This document shows, one piece after another, positions 43,166-49,347 of a DNA stretch of 49,347 bases. Made by a program: the position numbers and the translations under genes. Each line of letters begins with the position of its first letter. The stretch's first letter is position 1. Source of the stretch: Bernardetiaceae bacterium (GTDB lineage Bacteria > Bacteroidota > Bacteroidia > Cytophagales > Thermoflexibacteraceae); assembly GCA_025454895.1 (NCBI GenBank), contig JALONO010000023.1:1-49347 (forward strand), written 5' to 3'. The notes beneath the pieces are model-generated. The model had not been told where the DNA came from and searched no databases. It was given only the letters and a program-made list of their open reading frames with translations.

Positions 43166-43702
43166 ATGCCAGCCGCGCCGTTAATCCGCTATGCCGCCTT
43201 TTTGCGGGGTATTAACGTGGGCAACATCCGCATTAAAATGCCCGACCTGCAACGCGCCTTTGCCCAACTGGGCGGCCAGGCCGTGGTTACCTACCTCCAG
43301 TCGGGCAATGTAACCTTCCAATCTTCCCAATCCATTGCCGAACTAAAGGTTACTTTGGAGCAGGGCCTTAGCCAAACCTTTGGTTATGAGGCTTATGTGC
43401 TACTTTACGAATACGCCCAACTGGCCCCGCTGGTGGCGGCGTACCCGTTCCCACGCCAGGAGGGCTACCACGCCTACGTCCTTTTTGTGCAAACCGAAGC
43501 CGTGTTTGCCGAACTGACGGCCCTGGCCGCCGCTAGTCCCGAGGCCCCGTACATTGCCCCGGGCGCGCAAGTGATCTACTGGCAAGCCCCGGCCGGCCAG
43601 AGCACCGGTACCCCGTTTGCTAAACTGCTGGCCAAAGCCAAATACAAATCCACCACCACTATGCGCAACCTCAACACCTTGGAAAAAATGTTGGCCGAAT
43701 GA
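43166..43702 (+). CDS. DUF1697 family protein
   Basis: The 178-residue protein matches DUF1697 from end to end: IRYAAFLRGINVGNIRIKMPDLQRAF, VTYLQSGNVTFQSS, and the C-terminal TTTMRNLNTLEKMLA. The start at 43166 fits the family; earlier in-frame codons overlap the DUF3667 gene. The family is widespread in bacteria and of unknown function. It may be co-transcribed with the DUF3667 gene, since only 14 bp separate them. Confidence 0.93.
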   Translation: MPAAPLIRYAAFLRGINVGNIRIKMPDLQRAFAQLGGQAVVTYLQSGNVTFQSSQSIAELKVTLEQGLSQTFGYEAYVLLYEYAQLAPLVAAYPFPRQEGYHAYVLFVQTEAVFAELTALAAASPEAPYIAPGAQVIYWQAPAGQSTGTPFAKLLAKAKYKSTTTMRNLNTLEKMLAE

Positions 43703-43799
43703 TCAAGTTCTTTTTCCAACCCCCGCTGTTCAGTTAATTGCTCGACTGACTGGCCAAACGGCCACCGCGGGCAGTCCACCGCGTGTGGCGGCTTTTGCC

Positions 43800-43807
43800 T
43801 AGCTTTG
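43800..43807 (+). promoter_or_regulatory. TAnnTTTG box (TAGCTTTG) for the NeuD-like acetyltransferase
   Basis: A perfect -7 match 23 bases before the ATG at 43831. A -33 TTG was not found at the right distance. Confidence 0.5.
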
Positions 43808-43830
43808 CGCCCGCAAAAACCGCGCTCCCG

Positions 43831-44466
43831 ATGGAAAACCCCGTGATCATTTTTGGTGCCAAGGGCTTGGGCAAAGTGGCCCTGGACATTTTTAAAAACA
43901 ACGACGTGATCGTGTACTGCCTGCTCGACGACGACCCTAAACTGGTGGGCACCGAAATCGGCGACGTGCTGGTGGCCGCCCCCACCGACAGCGAGGAGCA
44001 CCTGAAAATGATCGGCGACCATTGCGAGGCCTTTGTGGCCACCGACGACAACCGCGAACGCAAGGCCCTGGTGAAACTACTCACCGAAAAGCGGAAAAAA
44101 ATGCCCGTGAACGCCATCCACCGCACCGCGAAGGTGGAAGAGTCGGCCAGTTTGGGGCATGGCAACCTGGTGGCCGCCCACGCGCTGGTCGGCTCGTTTG
44201 CCAAGGTGGGCAGCCACTGCATCGTCAATGCCGGGGCCGTGGTGGACTACGAAGCCCAGCTCGCCGACTTTGTTCAGGTGGGCCAGGGCAGCCTGGTAGG
44301 TCCGGGTGCCACCGTGGGCGAAGGAACCTTCATTGGGGCGGGCTGCACCCTGGTGGCCGGGGTAAAAGTGGGCAAAAACGCCCGGATCGGGGCCGGATCG
44401 GTGGTGATCGCCAACGTGCCCGACGGCACCACCGTGTTTGGCGTACCCGCCAAAAAGGTGGAGTAG
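43831..44466 (+). CDS. NeuD/PglD-like sugar O- or N-acetyltransferase
   Basis: A 211-residue protein of the left-handed beta-helix acyltransferase superfamily. The N-terminal Rossmann-like subdomain (PVIIFGAKGLGKVALDIFKNN, LLDDDP) binds the nucleotide-sugar substrate in PglD and NeuD; the C-terminal half is built of hexapeptide repeats (LVGPGATVGEGTFIGAGCTLVAGVKVG), where acetyl-CoA binds, and ends with the VFGVPAKKV signature. The His of SHCIVNAGAVV fits the general-base position. It should modify a sugar used for surface glycans or protein glycosylation. No glycan cluster is next to it; gnd lies convergent downstream. Confidence 0.88.
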   Translation: MENPVIIFGAKGLGKVALDIFKNNDVIVYCLLDDDPKLVGTEIGDVLVAAPTDSEEHLKMIGDHCEAFVATDDNRERKALVKLLTEKRKKMPVNAIHRTAKVEESASLGHGNLVAAHALVGSFAKVGSHCIVNAGAVVDYEAQLADFVQVGQGSLVGPGATVGEGTFIGAGCTLVAGVKVGKNARIGAGSVVIANVPDGTTVFGVPAKKVE

Positions 44467-44493
44467 AGGCAAATTGGAGTTGTTTACACTAAA

Positions 44494-44580
44494 ATGATTG
44501 CATGATTAAATGATTTTTTGCTTGATTATCAATTATTTACGATGTACATTAATCGCAATCCCTATCTGGTTTTGGGATTA
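44494..44580 (+). repeat. Octamer-array repeat, copy 4, with extended 3' part
   Basis: Units ATGATTGC, ATGATTAA and ATGATTTT (44494-44517), a spacer, then AATTATTT (44531-44538), the inverted unit with one change. Beyond it, AATCCCTATCTGGTTTTGGGATT resembles the 3' part of the copy at 49069 (AATCCGAATCTGGTTTTAGCATT), so these two share more than the array. Confidence 0.65.
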
Positions 44581-44609
44581 AATCTCCATGACTTCAGAAC
44601 TAAACGGCA

Positions 44610-44644
44610 AATCCCTGAGGGTTTTGGAAACCCTTAGGGATTTA
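44610..44644. terminator. Long hairpin between convergent genes
   Basis: A 16-bp stem, AAATCCCTGAGGGTTT (44610-44625) with AAACCCTTAGGGATTT (44629-44644), has one G-T pair and a three-base loop. It lies between the convergent acetyltransferase and gnd genes. T runs on either side are short, so it may terminate both transcripts weakly. Confidence 0.6.
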
Positions 44645-44679
44645 TCGTCCAATTCAACCACGCCAAAAGAACCGGAGGT

Positions 44680-45591
44680 TTAGTGGGTTTCTACCTGGTG
44701 GCCGCCAAACTCGTTGCGCAGGGCCGCCACCACTTTGCCCGCGAAGGTGTCGGTTTGTTGGGAGCGGTAGCGCATGAGCAACGACAAGGCGATGACGGGG
44801 GTGGCCACGCCCAGGTCCAAGGCGGTTTCCAGGGTCCATTTGCCCTCGCCGGACGAGTGCATGACCCCGCGCAGCTTGTCCAGGTGGGCATCTTTGCGAA
44901 AGGCGTTTTGGGTAAGTTCCATCAGCCAGCCCCGGATCACGGAGCCGTGGTTCCACACGCGGGCTACTTGCTCAAAATCAAGGGGGAACTCGCTCTTTTC
45001 TAACACCTCAAAGCCCTCGGCGATGGCCTGCATCATCCCGTATTCAATACCGTTGTGTACCATTTTCACAAAATGGCCGCTACCGGGCGGGCCTGCGTAC
45101 AGGTAGCCATCGGGCACAGAAATGGCCCGGAACAAGTCTTCCAAGGGCTTCACGGCTTCGGGCTGGCCGCCCACCATAGTACAAGCCCCGTGGAGCGCGC
45201 CGCTGAGGCCGCCGCTGGTGCCGCAATCCACAAAATGGATTTGGGCGGGCTGCAAGGCTTGGTGGCGGCGCAGCGAGTCTTGGTAAAACGAGTTGCCGCC
45301 GTCGATGAGGGTGTCGCCGGGCTGGAGGTGGGGCCGCAACTGGTCAATCACGCTGTCCACAATGTCGCCAGCGGGCACCATGAGCCACACCGCGCGCGGG
45401 GCGGACAACTGGGCCACCAAATGGGCCAGCGAAGTGGCCGGGGTAATGCCTTGTTGGGCCAGTTGGTCCACGGCGGCGGTGGCCACGTCGTAGGCCACCA
45501 CTTGGTATTGGTTGCGGTGTAAATTGAGGGCGAGGTTAAACCCCATTTTGCCCAGGCCCACCAGGCCAATGGCTTGTTTCATGCGGCGCAA
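44680..45591 (-). CDS. gnd: 6-Phosphogluconate dehydrogenase, decarboxylating (short, NAD-type)
   Basis: The 303-residue enzyme oxidises 6-phosphogluconate to ribulose 5-phosphate and CO2 in the pentose phosphate pathway. The dinucleotide motif GLGKMG lies at 12-17, IDGGNSFYQDS at about 96-105, CGTSGG at about 123-128 and the catalytic FVKMVHNGIEYGMMQ with Lys176, Asn180 and Glu183. The C-terminal helical domain is short, as in the GndA-like group that often prefers NAD; the acidic residue after the second strand (AYDVATAA) fits this. An ATG three codons downstream (45582) is an equally likely start. It is preceded by the terminator of the charged-protein gene. Confidence 0.94.
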   Translation of the reverse strand: MRRMKQAIGLVGLGKMGFNLALNLHRNQYQVVAYDVATAAVDQLAQQGITPATSLAHLVAQLSAPRAVWLMVPAGDIVDSVIDQLRPHLQPGDTLIDGGNSFYQDSLRRHQALQPAQIHFVDCGTSGGLSGALHGACTMVGGQPEAVKPLEDLFRAISVPDGYLYAGPPGSGHFVKMVHNGIEYGMMQAIAEGFEVLEKSEFPLDFEQVARVWNHGSVIRGWLMELTQNAFRKDAHLDKLRGVMHSSGEGKWTLETALDLGVATPVIALSLLMRYRSQQTDTFAGKVVAALRNEFGGHQVETH

Positions 45592-45654
45592 AACGATTGG
45601 TTACGGTGGGTGCAAAAAAGCGTTGGAGAAACCAGCTTGTCAAGGGGTGGGCAT

Positions 45655-45682
45655 AAAAAACCCTCCGTGCAACCACGGAGGG
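45655..45682 (-). terminator. Rho-independent terminator after the 175-residue charged protein gene
   Basis: CCCTCCGTG (45661-45669) pairs with CACGGAGGG (45674-45682) around CAAC. On the minus strand six T follow. Confidence 0.9.
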
Positions 45683-45699
45683 GCTTCGCTACCAATGTG

Positions 45700-46227
45700 T
45701 TAGGCGGCTTGGGGGCCATCTTTGTCGGGCTTGTCGTCGCCACCGAACAGTTTTTCCTTCCAACTGCTGAGGGTTTCCTGCACGTCTTCGGCAAATTCCT
45801 TGATGTCCTCTTTGGCATCGGCCACGGTTTCGTTGAAATCGGCCTTGAGTTCGTCCATGAGCTTTCCGCTTTTGTAGGCGGCCATTTTTTCGTCAAACTC
45901 TTTGCGCACGTCGGCAAATTTTTCTTTGATCTCGTCGTCGGCTTCGTCGGCAAACTCGCTAAACTTTCCTTTTAAATCTCCGAAAAAGTTGGTCGCCTTG
46001 GCTTTGTAGGCTTCGCGGGTTTTTTCGTCGGCGATCTTGGCTTGCAGTTCTTTGAGTTCTTCTTGCATTTCGGCGGCGGCGGCACTGCCTTTGGCTTGCA
46101 GTTTACTTAAAATGTCCTTGGCACTGGCCAGCATATCGTCCAGGCCAAACTTGGCACCGCTTTGGTTGGCGGCCTCCGGCACGGGTTTTACTTCCGGGCT
46201 GGTTTCTTTGGGGGGTTCTTGAGCCAT
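45700..46227 (-). CDS. Highly charged helical protein A with C-terminal FGGD motif
   Basis: A 175-residue protein with no signal or membrane segment. From about residue 28 to 155 it is one amphipathic, Ala/Lys/Glu/Asp-rich helical stretch (ADEADDEIKEKFADVRKEFDEKM), like YtxH-type or LEA-like proteins. The C-terminus reads WKEKLFGGDDKPDKDGPQAA. The neighbouring gene upstream on the same strand encodes a protein of similar style that ends KAKVFGGDYDTSQAK. A -7 box (TATCTTTG) lies 25 bases before the ATG. The function is unknown; stress protection or scaffold roles are possible by composition only. Confidence 0.8.
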   Translation of the reverse strand: MAQEPPKETSPEVKPVPEAANQSGAKFGLDDMLASAKDILSKLQAKGSAAAAEMQEELKELQAKIADEKTREAYKAKATNFFGDLKGKFSEFADEADDEIKEKFADVRKEFDEKMAAYKSGKLMDELKADFNETVADAKEDIKEFAEDVQETLSSWKEKLFGGDDKPDKDGPQAA

Positions 46228-46251
46228 GATTAGGTTTGTTTAAGTTTTGGC

Positions 46252-46259
46252 CAAAGATA
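46252..46259 (-). promoter_or_regulatory. TAnnTTTG box (TATCTTTG) for charged protein A
   Basis: The plus strand reads CAAAGATA. The box ends 24 bases before the ATG at 46227. No clear -33 TTG was found. Confidence 0.5.
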
Positions 46260-46312
46260 ATGGCCAATGGTCAGTTGAACCATTGGCCGGGGTAAAATTT
46301 AACGCTTCAGAC

Positions 46313-47017
46313 TTATTTAGCCTGGGAGGTATCGTAGTCGCCGCCAAAAACTTTGGCCTTCATTTTATCATACGCGGCGGTAAAATCATCTTTGATCTCG
46401 GCGGGCTTTTCCATGGCGCTGCTGGCGGTTTTCTCAAAGGTGTTGGCCGCGTCGTTAAAGCCTTTCTGCAACTCCGGCCCCACTCCGGGGATTTGCCCCA
46501 AGCCACTGGCAATGAGGCCCTTCATTTTGTCGTACTGGCCTTTGTACTTGTCGTAAGCCTCCATAACGGCCCCTACTTTGCCTTCCAGTTTTTCCACCAG
46601 TTCTTTGGCCTTGGCCTTGGCTTTGTCGGGGGCACTCATCACGTTGTCGGCCAATTTTTCCACCGAGTCGGCCAGCTTGTTCACGCTTTGTTGCATGGCG
46701 GCGGGATCGGGCGGGGGGTTGGTCAACTGGTTCTTCAGTTCGTCGGCGTTATTCTTTACGTCATTGGCCTGCTGGCCGGTCTCGTTGGCATAATCTTCGG
46801 CAAAATCTTTACACTCCTCAGCGGTGGCGAGGGCTTCTTTGTCAGCGTTTTTGACCTCGTTGACCGCCGCGTCCATGTCATCTTTGGCCATTTGGGCGGT
46901 TTGCATGGCCGTGGTGCCGGTGTCGGAGGCAGTTTTTGCCCCTTCATCCACTTTTTTCTGAGCATCTTCGGCGGATTGCTGGGCATCTTTGAGCGGCCCG
47001 GGCAGGTTAGTAGGCAT
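46313..47017 (-). CDS. Highly charged helical protein B with C-terminal FGGD motif
   Basis: A 234-residue protein with no signal peptide. Residues 10-140 are a Lys/Asp/Glu/Ala-rich helical region with 11- and 7-residue periodicity (MDAAVNEVKNADKEALATAEECKDFAEDYANE), interrupted by a Pro-rich turn (TNPPPDPAAM) near 100-108; residues 140-215 are again helical with a Gly-rich hinge (IASGLGQIPGVGPELQKGF). The end AAYDKMKAKVFGGDYDTSQAK shares its K-x-K-[LV]-FGGD motif with the downstream protein A. There are 85 bp between the two genes, and each has its own TAnnTTTG box. The repeats resemble LEA proteins or apolipoprotein-like lipid-binding helices. The function is unknown. Confidence 0.8.
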   Translation of the reverse strand: MPTNLPGPLKDAQQSAEDAQKKVDEGAKTASDTGTTAMQTAQMAKDDMDAAVNEVKNADKEALATAEECKDFAEDYANETGQQANDVKNNADELKNQLTNPPPDPAAMQQSVNKLADSVEKLADNVMSAPDKAKAKAKELVEKLEGKVGAVMEAYDKYKGQYDKMKGLIASGLGQIPGVGPELQKGFNDAANTFEKTASSAMEKPAEIKDDFTAAYDKMKAKVFGGDYDTSQAK

Positions 47018-47056
47018 TTTTTTGAGCGGTATTTAGTTTAGAGATTATTCGTACTT

Positions 47057-47064
47057 CAAATATA
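47057..47064 (-). promoter_or_regulatory. TAnnTTTG box (TATATTTG) for charged protein B
   Basis: The plus strand reads CAAATATA, giving TATATTTG on the minus strand, 39 bases before the ATG at 47017. Confidence 0.5.
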
Positions 47065-47343
47065 GGCATAAGCTAGGCGCAGTGGGCCTAGTTGACCCAT
47101 CGCAAAAGGCGGCCGGCACCTCCCCCGCCAGCTACCAGGCAGGATGGTTGGCAATAAAATTACGGAAAACCAATTTATTAACACCTGATCCATCAACAAA
47201 ACCGAGGTGGATGGCCTGGCTAAAATCATCATGAGGAACCAAGTTTTAACGTAAAGTGGTCGGCTTAAACAAGGAATGTCTGCTACCAAATGCCCCCAGC
47301 CGTCCCGCTCCTGACAAGTATCCTCATATTTAATTTTTTTACT
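47065..47343. other. Divergent intergenic region
   Basis: The 353-bp gap between charged protein B and the TPR sensor carries one -7 box for each direction (47057-47064 and 47344-47351). Between them I see no gene, hairpin or repeat of note; a minus-strand frame at 47056-47289 is not supported. Confidence 0.55.
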
Positions 47344-47351
47344 TACTTTTG
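47344..47351 (+). promoter_or_regulatory. TAnnTTTG box (TACTTTTG) for the TPR sensor gene
   Basis: A perfect -7 match 19 bases before the TTG start at 47371, supporting that unusual start. No -33 TTG was found. Confidence 0.55.
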
Positions 47352-47370
47352 TTAAAAACGTTCACACGGG

Positions 47371-48852
47371 TTGGCTTTATTACTATCTGCATGGAATTTC
47401 TTGTCCCGGCACTGCCTGTTAGCGGGCTTGCTTGGTTGCATACACCCGGCAGTTTGGGCCCAGCGGTTCAACGCCATCGCCCCGGCCGATAAGCCCCGGC
47501 TCATCGACAGCCTGCTTACCCTGCTGGACCGCCAAACCAATGACGATACGTTGCAAGTGCAACGCACCGCTCAACTGAGCACCTACTATCTGGGGATAGA
47601 TTACGTAAAAGCGGTCAATTACGCGCAAAACTCGTTGACTTTGGCCAAAAAACTGGGTTACGCGCGCGGCCAAGCCACGAGCCACTTAAACCTGGGCTTG
47701 GCTTTTGAAGAACAAGGGTTGCCTGGCCAGGCCATTGAGCATTTCCGGCAAGGGCTTGCCATTTTTGAAACCCTGGGCGACCTGAGGGGCCAGGCCATTA
47801 GCTGCAACAATTTGGGCAACAGCTACTACAGCATCAAAGATTATGAAAAGAGCCTGACCTGTTTCCAGAGTTCGCTCAAATTGAAGGAAAAAGCGGGCGA
47901 CCAAACGGGGATTAACCTGGCCTACAACAACATTGGCTATAACCTGGTGCTGTTAAACCGCCCCGCCGAGGCCCAGCCATACCTCGAGAAAGTGTTGGCC
48001 AGCCGGCGGGCAGCTAAGCAAACCCGGCAATTGGCGCCTCCGTTGTTTAACCTGGCTTTGTGCAGTTTACAACAGGGCGATACGTTAGCCGCCATCGCCT
48101 TAGCCCAGCAATCATTGGCCGTGGCCCAACAGCACCAACAGTGGCAACGCATGGAGGAGGCGAGCAAGGGACTGGCCGAAATGTTCGCCGCCCACCGCCA
48201 GCCCGACAGTGCCTACCACTATTCGTTGCTGCGCAGTACGGCCCGTGATACCTTGGCCGCCCGCAACCAGCAAGCTACCCTGGCCGACTTAGCTGCCAAG
48301 TATCAGGTGGAAGAGCTAGAACGCCGCTTTGTTGCTTACCAAGAAAAACAAAACTGGCAATGGGCCTGGCTGGCCGTGGTAAGCACTGCCCTGGCCGGTG
48401 GGGCGGCCTACTTTTTTGTAACCAGCCGCCGGGCCAGGCGGCTCAACGCCCGCCTCTCGGCCCAAAACCAGCAAATTGAGCAGCAAATGGCCCAACTGGC
48501 CCAACAAAAAACCCAATTGGCCCAGCAAGAGGAAGAATTGCGGCAAAAAAACCAGGAATTGACCCAACTGAACCGCCGCCTGGAGCTTACCGCTGAGGAG
48601 CAAACCCAACTGGCCCAAACCCAACAAATCCAACTGAACGAGTACGCCCACATTAACGCTCATAACCTCCGTGCCCCGGTAAGCCGCATCCAAGGGCTGG
48701 TTCACCTGTTCACCCGCGAGACCGAGGCCGACAAACGCACCGAGATTTTAACCCGGCTGGACGGGGCCGTGGCCGAACTGGACCAACTTACCCAGGCCAT
48801 TTCGGAGTTGCTGCTCACCAAGGGGCAGTTCACCCGCGACGATTTGGGATAG
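47371..48852 (+). CDS. TPR sensor with coiled coil and histidine-kinase dimerisation domain but no ATPase domain
   Basis: The 493-residue product starts at TTG; an in-frame stop lies six codons upstream, no ATG fits, and a promoter box precedes it. A signal peptide (about 1-30) is followed by TPR repeats at 60-310 (for example AISCNNLGNSYYSIKDYEKSLTCF), a membrane helix at about 330-350, a Gln-rich coiled coil (360-415) and a HisKA-like domain, INAHNLRAPVSRIQGLVHLF, where the His of AHNLRAP fits the phospho-acceptor. The protein ends about 50 residues later, after the second dimerisation helix, with no N, G1 or G2 boxes of a kinase ATPase domain. It could be phosphorylated by another kinase or act as a decoy dimerisation partner. 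The layout resembles the PP2C protein at 5855-7708. Confidence 0.85.
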   Translation: MALLLSAWNFLSRHCLLAGLLGCIHPAVWAQRFNAIAPADKPRLIDSLLTLLDRQTNDDTLQVQRTAQLSTYYLGIDYVKAVNYAQNSLTLAKKLGYARGQATSHLNLGLAFEEQGLPGQAIEHFRQGLAIFETLGDLRGQAISCNNLGNSYYSIKDYEKSLTCFQSSLKLKEKAGDQTGINLAYNNIGYNLVLLNRPAEAQPYLEKVLASRRAAKQTRQLAPPLFNLALCSLQQGDTLAAIALAQQSLAVAQQHQQWQRMEEASKGLAEMFAAHRQPDSAYHYSLLRSTARDTLAARNQQATLADLAAKYQVEELERRFVAYQEKQNWQWAWLAVVSTALAGGAAYFFVTSRRARRLNARLSAQNQQIEQQMAQLAQQKTQLAQQEEELRQKNQELTQLNRRLELTAEEQTQLAQTQQIQLNEYAHINAHNLRAPVSRIQGLVHLFTRETEADKRTEILTRLDGAVAELDQLTQAISELLLTKGQFTRDDLG

Positions 48853-49228
48853 CGGGGCAACAACGCCCCACCTATTTGTCAAACCTGGCCCCTCCCGTTC
48901 AGGAGATGTTGGCTATTTGTTTAGTAAAAATCCAAGCCGTGCGTATTATAAAATTAAGGGGCCAACGGGTAAATCCGTGCTGGGCCTGGGAATGCCAAAA
49001 CCATTGTGGGCCTAACTATTTTGTTTCGAACAGCATGCCTTTAAATAACTAATAATCAATGGTTTAAAATGAAATTAATGATTGATTTTTTGATTATTCT
49101 CTTAGGTTATCCATCATTTACAAGGCAAGAAATGCGTAATCCGAATCTGGTTTTAGCATTACTTTTCACCGAACTTCCTCTATAATTTATTTAATAAATA
49201 TTTATTTAAACTAATATATAAATTTTGC
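48853..49228. other. AT-rich intergenic region before the last gene
   Basis: About 375 bp without a gene. It contains the octamer-type repeat at 49069-49160 and a TAAATTTTG sequence at 49219-49227, one base longer than the -7 consensus, which may serve the gene at the window end. Confidence 0.55.
49069..49160 (+). repeat. Octamer-array repeat, copy 5 (degenerate)
   Basis: ATGAAATTA and ATGATTGA (49069-49085), a T-rich spacer, then ATCATTTAC at 49113-49121, the inverted unit. The next 40 bases (AATCCGAATCTGGTTTTAGCATT) resemble the 3' part of copy 4. Confidence 0.6.
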
Positions 49229-49347
49229 ATGAACCCTCCATCAGTTAGCCTCCCCATGCGCCCGGCCACTCCCTCCCGCCAACCAACTTTGACCAGCAAA
49301 CCCATGCTACGCATTTTAGCCTTGGCCCTCTGGCTGGCCCCCTTGGC
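49229..49347 (+). CDS. Start of an exported protein, cut by the window end
   Basis: An open frame from ATG 49229 runs to the edge. An ATG at 49304 in the same frame begins a typical signal peptide (MLRILALALWLAPLA), which makes it the more likely start; the 25 residues before it are Pro/Ser/Thr-rich. The mature protein is outside the window, so nothing can be said of its function. The TAAATTTTG at 49219-49227 would fit the upstream start. Confidence 0.5.
   Translation, partial: MNPPSVSLPMRPATPSRQPTLTSKPMLRILALALWLAPL

Overview
The window looks like a piece of a Bacteroidota chromosome, most likely of the order Cytophagales. The signs are a fused ccoN-ccoO oxidase gene, several families typical of the phylum (DUF4837, DUF3667, a DUF3352-like sensor of unknown role, SiaB/SiaC proteins, TPR-plus-coiled-coil signal proteins), lipoboxes right after short N-termini, a lack of Shine-Dalgarno sequences, and repeated TAnnTTTG promoter boxes. 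Genes are GC-rich and many intergenic stretches are strikingly AT-rich. No complete insertion sequence, prophage, CRISPR array or rRNA is present; the only RNA gene seen is a tRNA-Gly.

Layout. 1-2.8 kb: two glycosyltransferases (one cut by the window edge, one broken by a 70-bp tandem duplication), a methyltransferase and a short-chain dehydrogenase with an internal deletion. 2.9-5.9 kb: site-2 protease RseP, a lipoprotein and a PhzF-like isomerase. 5.9-11.6 kb: a signalling neighbourhood with a TPR/coiled-coil PP2C phosphatase, a coiled-coil protein, an exported DsrE-like protein, a TPR lipoprotein and adjacent SiaB-like kinase and SiaC-like phosphoprotein genes. 11.6-16.4 kb: repeats, miaA, an exported S9 peptidase, yajQ and an SMI1/KNR4 protein. 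16.6-21.7 kb: one gene for a 1704-residue exported protein of unknown function. 21.9-27.8 kb: crtZ, a DUF4837 lipoprotein, tdk, a twice-frameshifted PD-(D/E)XK-like nuclease gene and a once-frameshifted membrane-anchored propeller gene.

28.0-30.7 kb: an operon of nadC, an acyl-CoA thioesterase, a small membrane protein and an RDD protein. 30.7-35.2 kb: the cbb3 oxidase locus ccoS, ccoNO, ccoQ and ccoP, preceded by a Crp/FNR-type palindrome and closed by a strong terminator. 35.2-37.7 kb: repeats, tRNA-Gly(CCC) and a large lipoprotein. 37.9-42.3 kb: a tightly coupled operon of an alpha/beta hydrolase, a SNF2 helicase and a thioredoxin-like protein. 42.3-49.3 kb: DUF3667, DUF1697 and NeuD-like acetyltransferase genes, a 6-phosphogluconate dehydrogenase, two highly charged helical proteins sharing a C-terminal FGGD motif, a TPR sensor with a histidine-kinase dimerisation domain but no ATPase domain, and the start of one more exported protein.

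The two most unusual themes are a split SiaABC-like phosphorylation switch with no visible cyclase, and intergenic repeat families: arrays of an 8-bp unit (ATGAYTNN) followed by an inverted AATCATTT, twice lying beside a 176/177-bp element with inverted ends. Four genes are interrupted; the exact-frame repair of each suggests recent mutations or assembly errors rather than old decay.
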